From assembly GCF_013168275.1 (NCBI RefSeq), contig NZ_AP019547.1, forward strand, positions 2,852,001 to 2,916,000: a stretch of DNA of 64,000 bases, written 5' to 3'. The notes beneath the pieces are model-generated. The model saw only the letters and a program-made list of their open reading frames with translations, did not search any database and was not told the DNA's origin. Shown here piece by piece: positions 57,540-64,000 of the stretch. A program made the position numbers and the translations under genes. The stretch's first letter is position 1. Each line of letters opens with the position of its first letter. This DNA comes from Candidatus Nitrotoga sp. AM1P. Its GTDB lineage: Bacteria > Pseudomonadota > Gammaproteobacteria > Burkholderiales > Gallionellaceae.

Positions 57540-57974
57540 ATGAAAAAAACTGTTATGAATCTAGCTATCGTTTCCTGTTTTGCATTTGGCTTGTCAGTAG
57601 CACACGCTTCAACTCATGAGACGAATGGGCACGGAGCTGCTGCCAGTGCTGATGATGGGCATGCTCATGCTGCATCGGATGCGTATTTCAAGAAAGCAAC
57701 AGTATCTGGTCAGACACAAAATGTGCAGGTTGATGCCAAGGGAGTTCGTCTTCCCTATAATATGGCTCAAGACTTGCCAAGTGTAGGTGAGAGTGAGCAT
57801 GGGGTAAGGGCAATGCATGGCCAACCCAATCCATACCGTGTAGCCCGTAATGAAGTAAAGCCAACAGTTGAATCCAATAATTTTCACTGCATGGCAGGGA
57901 CGAATAATCCATCAGGATCTTGCTTTAATGTATACCCAACTAGTTCTGGAAGAAATTATTATCAAGGTAGATAA
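57540..57974 (+). CDS. Secreted protein of unknown function, His-rich N-terminus
   Basis: This 144-residue protein has a signal peptide ending near AHA (about residue 23). A His- and Ala-rich segment (STHETNGHGAAASADDGHAHAA) follows, then a polar domain with two Cys (NFHCMAGTNNPSGSCFNVYP) that may form a disulfide in the periplasm. I do not recognise a family. The His cluster suggests metal binding, but this is inference. A strong AAGGAGCTT ribosome site and its own terminator indicate a real, stand-alone gene. IS30 relics lie on both sides. Confidence 0.65.
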   Translation: MKKTVMNLAIVSCFAFGLSVAHASTHETNGHGAAASADDGHAHAASDAYFKKATVSGQTQNVQVDAKGVRLPYNMAQDLPSVGESEHGVRAMHGQPNPYRVARNEVKPTVESNNFHCMAGTNNPSGSCFNVYPTSSGRNYYQGR

Positions 57975-58013
57975 CACTTGGTAATATGGCACCATGATGT
58001 TTAAGTAGAAATT

Positions 58014-58051
58014 AAACTACAAGGCCAGCAGTGATGCTGGCCTTGTAGTTT
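58014..58051 (+). terminator. Terminator after the His-rich protein gene
   Basis: The hairpin AAACTACAAGGCCAGCA-gtga-TGCTGGCCTTGTAGTTT has 17 perfect base pairs and begins 39 bases past the stop. It shares the AAGGCCAGCA core with the motB terminator. The A/T ends of the stem allow bidirectional use. Confidence 0.8.
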
Positions 58052-58089
58052 ATGCATCGCATTTATTTTTGATTATTTAAAGCATGACA

Positions 58090-58797
58090 AGCAGTTGAAT
58101 ACTGAAGAGCGTGTGACGATTATGCTGAAAACGAGCAGGAAGTGAACTGAAGGAAATAGGGCGATTCTTGAAACGCTCTCCGAGCAGCATTTCAAACGAG
58201 ATTGCACAGGATTTTGGATGTGAGCCTGGCTACACGCCTCCTTGGCTTGCGAACAGGACAGGCACACCGTCTGCGAATCAAGCTCCGTAGATCATTGAAT
58301 TGACCCTAGACGGTTCCAGTGAAGCGCTCAGTGCTATTCCACCAGAACTACGCAAAACCTTCACCTAGGATTAGGGGCGCGAGATGGGCAAACACATGCA
58401 ACTGACTCAACGAATTGGGATGGCTGCTTACTTCTGCGACCTGCACAGCCCGTGGCAACGCAGTTTGAACGAAAATACGAACGGACTGCTGTGCCAGTAT
58501 TTGCCCAAGGGCAGGCCTATCGACTTACACGCCAGATTAGTTGGATGAAATTGCCTGGGGGTTTTTAGGGAGACGCTGATTAATTCAAAATTTCGCGGAA
58601 TTTCGCACGTAACTAATTTATTTTTAAATATGTTAAATTCTGAAACGCGAGTTAATCAGCGCTTCCTTAGTACACGTCCGAGGAAATCGCTCGAATTTCG
58701 AATATTTGTAGCGGTTTACAATGAGCTCCTGCTCAATATGGAACTCGCTAAATCTGCGACTAAACATTAACTGTTGTGGTTGAGTCTTGAATTTGCC
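58090..58797 (+). pseudogene. IS30-family element, decayed
   Basis: Plus-strand remnants appear in order. LNTEERVTIMLKTSRK and KRSPSSISNEI-like sequence mark the N-terminal helix-turn-helix. MGKHMQLTQRIGMAAYFCDLHSPWQR and NENTNGLLCQYLPKGRPIDL mark the catalytic core. LSTRPRKSLEFR and YNELLLNMELAKSATKH mark the C-terminus. Several stops and frame changes separate them, and a 98-bp MITE sits inside. The right end (CTGTTGTGGTTGAGTCTTG) looks like an IS30 terminal repeat. Confidence 0.78.
58569..58666. mobile_element. 98-bp MITE inside the IS30 relic
   Basis: Terminal inverted repeats GGAGACGCTGATTAATTC (left) and GGAAGCGCTGATTAACTC (right, inverted) match at 15 of 18 positions and enclose AT-rich non-coding DNA. 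The flanks are direct repeats TTAG (58565-58568 and 58667-58670), a 4-bp target duplication. No transposase is encoded, so it depended on a related IS elsewhere in the genome. Confidence 0.75.
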
Positions 58798-58984
58798 AAA
58801 TTTTTTATATAAATCGTTTTGTATAAAATAGTTACTTTATAACTCACCATTTTTATGAAAAATTTAGGATCGAGTTTTGTAGTTACAAAAAATAATTATC
58901 TATGTATCTAGGCTTTGGGCGCATCCACCCTCGCAAATCTGTCCTGTCGTCACAGGAGCCAAAGAAAATTGTGCCTTGAAAGTG

Positions 58985-60718
58985 TCAAAATCCGCTTGAA
59001 CGTACGTATCCTTCGTGTTCTAGTTTGAGCAAAATTTGCTGTACCGCCTCTTCTACGTTGATATTAGTAGTATCAATTACGAGTTCAGGTTTTTCCGGGG
59101 TTTCATAGGGGTCACTAATGCCGGTGAATTCCTTTACTAGGCCAGCGCGGGCTTTGGCGTAAAGTCCTTTGCGATCACGACCTTCGCATATGTGCAGTGG
59201 CGTGGCCACATGAATTTCAAAAAAACCGCCCAATGGTTCGATCATAAGCCGTACATCTCGGCGTGTGGCGTCATAGGGTGCAATCGGTGCGCAAATGGCA
59301 ATACCGTGGTTCTTGGTAATTTCGGAAGCTACGTAACCGATTCTCCGTACGTTTATATCGCGATGCTCACGCGAGAAGCCTAGCTCGCTGGAAAGATGCT
59401 TGCGCATGATATCGCCATCCAGCAAAGTAACTTGCCTGCCTCCCATTTCCAGTAGCTTCGTCATTAGGGCTTTGGCTAAAGTCGATTTTCCGGCGCCAGA
59501 CAAGCCTGTAAAAAATATCGTAAGACCCTGTTTATCACGGGCTGGGTAGGCTATACGTAATTCATTCAATACTTCAGGGTAAGAAAACCACTCAGGAACT
59601 TTTAGCCCTTCCGCTAGGCGACGTTTCAATTCCGTATCGGTCAAACTAGCGCTGAGTGTGCCTTCAGGTACTTCTTCCAGAGGTAAATATTGTGCGCGTT
59701 CTTCTATGTAAACCATGCGTGGGAATGGGATCAATTTTATGCCTACGGCATTGCGCTTCGCTGCATTGGCGGGTAAGCAGTATTCCTGAAACAAATCTAT
59801 TCCGCGTCGGGTACCCTCATCGTCTTTATATTCTCCGCCAACAATTAAATGAGAGCAGCCATAATTGCGTTGCACAATGGCTTTCCAAAAAACTTCACGT
59901 AAGCCGGATCCGCGAGGGTATAGGGGAAGTAAGGATATGGCCGTGGTCGTGGAAGAAAAACGCGGCATGATGGCTTGATAGCAGCGTATTAATGTGAAGT
60001 AATTGGGATGATCAGATTTTGCGTTGCCTATGACAGGGTGGATTAGCAAATTGGCTTCATAGGCCATGGCAGAACGCAACGTAAATTCATATTGAACACG
60101 ATGTAATGGTTGATGTGCCTGAAAAGCAATGATACGGCGCCACCCGCGCCGTGCGAAAGATTTGCGCAATTCTTCCGGGGTAAGATGGAGTGTCGGAAAA
60201 TCGTGGCGTAAGGGTAAGGATAGTCCTTCAAGACGTCCAGAAACAGCATACTGGCCTTTTTGTTGTAAAAGATGAGCAACCCCGGGATGGGCAGGGTCAT
60301 CTGAATTGAATAGAACTTGTGCTTCCATTCTTCTATCAGGCTGCCAAAGTTCTTCTACTGTGATGACGGCCAGCATGAAACCTTCTGGATCGCGCAACGC
60401 AAGACAGCTTCCAGGCACAAGTTGCTGGGCAACTGAACCTGGAATATCCAGAGTAATGGGCATAGGCCAAAACGTGCCATCGGCGAGGCTCATGTTATTC
60501 AGAACGCTGTTGTAGTCGGCCTGATTCATAAAGCCGCGTAATGGAGAGAATCCTCCGTTAAGTAGCAACTCCAAGTCTGATAATTGTCGCTGGTTTAAAT
60601 CCAATGATGGAAAGTGTATGGCTTCGTGGCATAGGGCTTCCGCACGCTTTTGGTCGACATTCAGATTGACCAAGTCGCCACCATAAGGTGTTATAAGTTT
60701 ATCTGTTATGTTAGTCAT
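58985..60718 (-). CDS. Bifunctional ATP-sulfurylase-like/APS kinase protein
   Basis: From MTNITDKLITPYGG the protein has 577 residues: a PUA-like and ATP-sulfurylase-like part (1-390) and an APS kinase (CysC) part with Walker A GLSGAGKS (405-412). APS kinase makes PAPS from APS. In the sulfurylase part the catalytic motifs are altered: the usual QxRN is QAHQ (200-203) and the usual HxxH is HRVQ (206-209). LLPLYPRGSGLREVFWKAI and RNYGCSHLIVGG are otherwise family-like. Synthesis of APS is therefore uncertain. A longer open frame runs upstream into the DHH gene; the ATG chosen overlaps that gene's stop. Confidence 0.83.
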   Translation of the reverse strand: MTNITDKLITPYGGDLVNLNVDQKRAEALCHEAIHFPSLDLNQRQLSDLELLLNGGFSPLRGFMNQADYNSVLNNMSLADGTFWPMPITLDIPGSVAQQLVPGSCLALRDPEGFMLAVITVEELWQPDRRMEAQVLFNSDDPAHPGVAHLLQQKGQYAVSGRLEGLSLPLRHDFPTLHLTPEELRKSFARRGWRRIIAFQAHQPLHRVQYEFTLRSAMAYEANLLIHPVIGNAKSDHPNYFTLIRCYQAIMPRFSSTTTAISLLPLYPRGSGLREVFWKAIVQRNYGCSHLIVGGEYKDDEGTRRGIDLFQEYCLPANAAKRNAVGIKLIPFPRMVYIEERAQYLPLEEVPEGTLSASLTDTELKRRLAEGLKVPEWFSYPEVLNELRIAYPARDKQGLTIFFTGLSGAGKSTLAKALMTKLLEMGGRQVTLLDGDIMRKHLSSELGFSREHRDINVRRIGYVASEITKNHGIAICAPIAPYDATRRDVRLMIEPLGGFFEIHVATPLHICEGRDRKGLYAKARAGLVKEFTGISDPYETPEKPELVIDTTNINVEEAVQQILLKLEHEGYVRSSGF

Positions 60719-61742
60719 TGTGACTGAATGTTGTGTTGAATATTTGATTGAACCGGTCGAATTGATTTTCCGGCAGACAATTAATACCCGCTGCCCCTTT
60801 TCTTCCTCCGCCCGTTTCAAATTGCTCGCATACTTTATCGGCACCACTTTTTGTGGCTAATGGCGCACGCACGCTAGCCACGAATCCTCCATTAGTGCGT
60901 TTGGTCAATATAGCATGAGCTTTAAAAGGGAATGTAGTGGCCAGGAGATTCCCGAATACACCGGAGATGCGCCGACTCCATGGTGCATCGGGAAGAAGGT
61001 AAATCGTCCCGGTGGTATTTTCTACTTCTGGTTTTAGTTTTTGGGCTAACGCAATATCTGCAATATAGCCATTTTTCAAAGTTTCAAAGGCTGGTTCTTC
61101 ATGGATAAAGGTAAATGGGTCGCGATGATGATGCATTATTTGATAAAGCTCGGCTGGATGAAAATACAAATCTTGTAATGATTCTCCATAAGCATTGTAA
61201 TTGATGCATTCTCCTAATTTTTGCAGTCTATCTAACTGGGTAGTGGTAAGTTGCAGCGTCTTTGATGCGTGAATGGCGGATTCATGCATATTGTCTCCAA
61301 AGGCGGCGACGACTGCCCAGATTAAAAATTGACCGTTAAGGTGATTGTTAACCAGCAAACTAGTACAGATGTTGGGGCAGGTGTCGATAAAAGTGGTTAG
61401 TTGAGGATGAGCGGGAATATCGCCAGGGATATGATGATCAAAATATCGCACTTGCGCTCCGCGATCCAATGCTGACAGTAAAGCCTCTCGGTTTTTGCTC
61501 ATGGCAATGTCCAAAACAGTAATTTTGTCACCGACTTCAGCTTGGACTTGCGCCAGTAATGAAATGTCCCGTTTGACACCCGTGACGAGAATGCTGTTAG
61601 CTGGATGAGCGAGACGCAGTTGGTGTAAGGCACAAATACCATCCGCATCGCCATTAAATATATCGTAAATGGTCACATTGCTCGCTATTATTTTAGCTAT
61701 CTGTTCAGATAAATAGGGATTGTATAAGTTGGCGGTTTCCAC
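60711..61742 (-). CDS. DHH-family phosphoesterase
   Basis: This 343-residue protein has the DHH-type motifs IFNGDADGICALHQLRL, VTVLD-like ITVLDIAMSKN and the signature RYFDHHIPGDIP, ending in a DHHA1-like glycine-rich GGGRKGAAGINCLP. The family hydrolyses phosphodiester bonds in nucleotides or nucleic acids. Its stop overlaps the ATG of the sulfurylase/APS kinase gene, so the two are coupled. One possible role is hydrolysis of PAP-like by-products of sulfate activation; this is inference from the pairing and from NrnA-type relatives. Confidence 0.8.
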   Translation of the reverse strand: METANLYNPYLSEQIAKIIASNVTIYDIFNGDADGICALHQLRLAHPANSILVTGVKRDISLLAQVQAEVGDKITVLDIAMSKNREALLSALDRGAQVRYFDHHIPGDIPAHPQLTTFIDTCPNICTSLLVNNHLNGQFLIWAVVAAFGDNMHESAIHASKTLQLTTTQLDRLQKLGECINYNAYGESLQDLYFHPAELYQIMHHHRDPFTFIHEEPAFETLKNGYIADIALAQKLKPEVENTTGTIYLLPDAPWSRRISGVFGNLLATTFPFKAHAILTKRTNGGFVASVRAPLATKSGADKVCEQFETGGGRKGAAGINCLPENQFDRFNQIFNTTFSHND

Positions 61743-61793
61743 TCAACATACAAATTGTGTTATGTATCACACTAATTTATGGATAAGCTTGTA

Positions 61794-63125
61794 TTAAGTG
61801 GAAGTTAACTTATTCTGAACTAAAAGAGGCTTCGAAAGCGCGGGGTTTTTCGCGAAATAGCTTTTGATGCCACTGAGAATGGCGCGCGCCATTTTCCCCT
61901 GATAGTCCTTGTCGTTCAGGCGCAGTTCTTCGCTGGGATTGCTGATGAACGCGGTTTCAATCAATATCGAAGGGATGTCTGGTGATTTCAGCACGGCGAA
62001 ACCAGCTTGCTGAACAGAATTACCATGTAGTGTATTGATGTTGCCCATCTCATCCAGCACATGTTTGGCCAGCTTCATGCTGTCGTTGATGGTGGCTGTT
62101 TGCGAAAGATCAAGCAATGTGCGCGCGAGATAGGGGTCTTTTACTGCGAGATTCACGCCGCCAATTAAATCAGCGTCGTTTTCTTTTTTTGCTAGCCAGC
62201 GCGCACTGGCGCTAGTCGCACCGCGTTCGGACAGGGCGAACACTGAGGAGCCGCGTGCATGAGGTTTAATGAACGCATCGGCATGGATAGAGATAAATAA
62301 GTCGGCGCGTACCTGGCGCGCTTTTTGTACACGTCCGTTCAGTGAAATGAAATAATCGCCCTCACGAATTAATACGCCATGCATGTCCGGGGTCTCATCC
62401 ATCAGTTCCTTCAATTTGCGCGCGATCGCCAGCGTGACGTTTTTTTCGTATGTGTCATTGTATCCTTTCGCGCCCGAATCCTCGCCGCCATGCCCAGCAT
62501 CAATAGCAATGATGAGTGGCCGTGTGCTTATCTCGGGCCTCAGGCGTGCCGTAGATTTGTTTGATCTAATGGTAGGCTGTGGAGTTGTTGGCGTACTTGC
62601 TATTTTATATTTTTTTGATTCACTCTCTTGAGGTAACTGATTTACCGTGGTTGAGGTGGATTCCAGGGTGTGCGTTGTTGGTTCCTCTTGCAACAGTGCC
62701 ATCATCGGATCCAATGGAACGGCGGGATAAATATCAAGAACCAGGCGGTGGTTGTATTTTGCCACCGGCAGAAGGTTGAATAATTGCGGCTTGACTTGGG
62801 ACTTAAGATCGAACACCAAGCGTGCTATGCCGGGTTTGAATCGGGCCACGCGTACACTCTTTATGTAAGGGTCGTCGCTGCGAATTTTACCAACGAGTTC
62901 ATTTAGAGGGCCGTTAGTTTCGACATCTTTTAGGTCAATGACGAGCCGATCAGGGTTTCTAATGGAAAACAGTTCATAGCGGATCGGTTTGGCTGATTCC
63001 AGCGTTAGGCGAGTGTATTCCAGTGCTGGCCAAACGCGAGCAGAACTGATAGCGATAGCTGCCTGTGCGTGGGGCAGCCACAGCAAAAGACCCAATAAGA
63101 CTAACTTTGCAATACTTTTAAGCAT
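61794..63125 (-). CDS. amiC: N-acetylmuramoyl-L-alanine amidase AmiC-type
   Basis: This 443-residue periplasmic amidase has a signal peptide (KLVLLGLLLWLPHAQA), an AMIN septal-targeting domain (about 25-130), a linker rich in Thr/Pro/Ser and a zinc amidase_3 domain. Visible landmarks are the zinc His in IAIDAGHGGEDSGAKG, the His in ISIHADAF and the catalytic Glu in IPSILIETAFISN. It splits septal peptidoglycan at division. It overlaps the end of tsaE, as in the conserved tsaE-amidase pair. Confidence 0.93.
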   Translation of the reverse strand: MLKSIAKLVLLGLLLWLPHAQAAIAISSARVWPALEYTRLTLESAKPIRYELFSIRNPDRLVIDLKDVETNGPLNELVGKIRSDDPYIKSVRVARFKPGIARLVFDLKSQVKPQLFNLLPVAKYNHRLVLDIYPAVPLDPMMALLQEEPTTHTLESTSTTVNQLPQESESKKYKIASTPTTPQPTIRSNKSTARLRPEISTRPLIIAIDAGHGGEDSGAKGYNDTYEKNVTLAIARKLKELMDETPDMHGVLIREGDYFISLNGRVQKARQVRADLFISIHADAFIKPHARGSSVFALSERGATSASARWLAKKENDADLIGGVNLAVKDPYLARTLLDLSQTATINDSMKLAKHVLDEMGNINTLHGNSVQQAGFAVLKSPDIPSILIETAFISNPSEELRLNDKDYQGKMARAILSGIKSYFAKNPALSKPLLVQNKLTST

Positions 63126-63592
63126 TCCCTGCCAGCCTGTGAAATTGCAAGAACCTCAATATTGCGACTATTACCTACTGCTTCAGTAGATAATATTTCG
63201 AGAGTGATTTCCATGTCTGCTTGCGGTATAAGACCTTGCGCTTTTTCTGGCCATTCCACTAGGCATACGTTCCGCCCGTCAAACTCGTCGCGGAAGCCAG
63301 CGGCATCCCATTCATTCGCGTCATGGAAGCGGTAGAGATCAAAGTGACGCAAGTGTAACCCACCAGCCTGATACAGCTCAAGTAAAGTATAGGTTGGGCT
63401 TTTAACCCGTCCAATATAGCCCATCGCATGCAGCAGTGCACGTACTAAAGTAGTTTTACCGGCGCCCAAGTTGCCGTGCAGATAAATCACCATGCCAGGC
63501 TTTATTCCTGGGGCTAGTCGTGTTGCAAACGCTACGGTAGCGACTTCATCGGCCAGCGGCAGGCTTATTCGGCTATTATTCTGATTATGCAA
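63101..63592 (-). CDS. tsaE: tRNA threonylcarbamoyladenosine biosynthesis ATPase TsaE
   Basis: TsaE is the ATPase that works with TsaB and TsaD to make t6A37 in tRNAs. The Walker A loop is YLHGNLGAGKTTLVRALL, followed by VKSPTYTLLELYQ, the switch region HFDLYRF and the Walker B-like VCLVEWPEKA. I place the start at a TTG at 63592 (HNQNNSRISLPL); the ATG at 63646 would run into the queG start and adds an unusual leader. Divergent from queG. Confidence 0.88.
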   Translation of the reverse strand: MHNQNNSRISLPLADEVATVAFATRLAPGIKPGMVIYLHGNLGAGKTTLVRALLHAMGYIGRVKSPTYTLLELYQAGGLHLRHFDLYRFHDANEWDAAGFRDEFDGRNVCLVEWPEKAQGLIPQADMEITLEILSTEAVGNSRNIEVLAISQAGRECLKVLQS

Positions 63593-63609
63593 ATCGAGAC
63601 ACCTCAATT

Positions 63610-64000
63610 GTGGATTACACCGCACTAGCCGCCAAAATAAAAGCATGGGGTAGGGAGCTTGGCTTTCAGGCAGTAGGCATCGCTGATATCAATCTTCACG
63701 ATGCCGAGGAGCGCTTGCTGGACTGGCTCGCGCGAGGTTTCCATGGCGAGATGGATTATATGGCAAAACATGGCGCTAAACGCACCCGTCCGGCGGAATT
63801 AATTCCGGGCACACTGCGCGTCATCTCTGTACGTATGGATTACTATCCCCCCACTGTTAAAGACGGTTGGGAAGTAATAGAGGATGGCAGCCGTGCTTTT
63901 ATTTCCCGCTATGCCTTGGGGCGTGATTACCACAAAGTTTTACGCAAGCGTCTGGAAAAATTGGCTCAAAAAATTCGCATTGAGGTGGGCGGTTTCAGCT
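63610..64000 (+). CDS. queG: Epoxyqueuosine reductase, 5' part
   Basis: The GTG start (VDYTALAAKIKAWGRELGF) opens a frame to the window end: 130 codons of a protein usually 350-380 residues long. GIADINLHDAEERLLDWLARGFHGEMDYMAKHG, RVISVRMDYYPP and SRYALGRDYHKVLRKRLEKLA are typical of QueG, the cobalamin-dependent enzyme of the last step of queuosine synthesis. The Fe-S cysteines lie beyond the window. It is divergent from tsaE by 17 bases. Confidence 0.92.
   Translation, partial: MDYTALAAKIKAWGRELGFQAVGIADINLHDAEERLLDWLARGFHGEMDYMAKHGAKRTRPAELIPGTLRVISVRMDYYPPTVKDGWEVIEDGSRAFISRYALGRDYHKVLRKRLEKLAQKIRIEVGGFS

Overview
The window looks like a chromosome segment of a Gram-negative betaproteobacterium, plausibly Nitrosomonadales or Gallionellaceae. 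This is inferred from gene content and order (gloB/methyltransferase/rnhA/dnaQ; rplM-rpsI; folC-SPOR-cvpA-purF; tsaE-amiC beside queG; flhDC next to motAB) and from protein style; no 16S gene is present. Housekeeping blocks are intact and tightly packed. They alternate with accessory stretches rich in IS elements, repeats and broken genes.

Layout. 1-7.4 kb is accessory: a frameshifted subtilisin-like protease, a secreted RCC1-repeat protein, a stack of IS4 fragment, dead IS630 and IS200 elements, and a doubly frameshifted HsdR-N-like nuclease gene. This block ends exactly at the 3' end of tRNA-Ser(GGA). 7.4-29.4 kb is core: gloB, rnhA, dnaQ, a flavoprotein, DUF2490, phosphomannomutase, ilvE, argC, rpsI/rplM, purF/cvpA/SPOR/folC, selO, DUF2062, a P-type ATPase and comEC. 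29.5-36.5 kb lies between two nearly identical IS4-family copies in opposite orientation and holds a beta-hydroxyacid dehydrogenase, an Hsp70-like ATPase and a tandem-repeat secreted protein with a premature stop. 37-42 kb carries a Sel1-repeat protein, an MscS channel, VF530, an RluF-like enzyme and a broken deacetylase.

42-48.6 kb is a defence-like island. It holds a CcdAB toxin-antitoxin pair, a truncated 5'-nucleotidase and a co-directional operon of DUF2779 (Cas4-like plus DEDDy nuclease motifs), a WYL regulator, a DUF262/DUF1524 GmrSD-like endonuclease and a small protein made of about 21-residue repeats. This operon is the best candidate for an under-described system. 48.8-56.8 kb returns to ordinary genes: a YgjP-like metallopeptidase, an FMN reductase, a dienelactone hydrolase, a two-component pair, and flhDC-motAB. 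The leader of flhD can fold so that an upstream 15-nt segment covers the flhD ribosome binding site.

56.8-59 kb contains two IS30 relics, one carrying a 98-bp MITE with a TTAG target duplication. 59-64 kb is core again: an ATP-sulfurylase/APS-kinase fusion with altered sulfurylase motifs, a DHH phosphoesterase, amiC, tsaE and the start of queG. The disrupted accessory genes mostly carry single-base indels in short homopolymers, while core genes cross equal or longer runs in frame.
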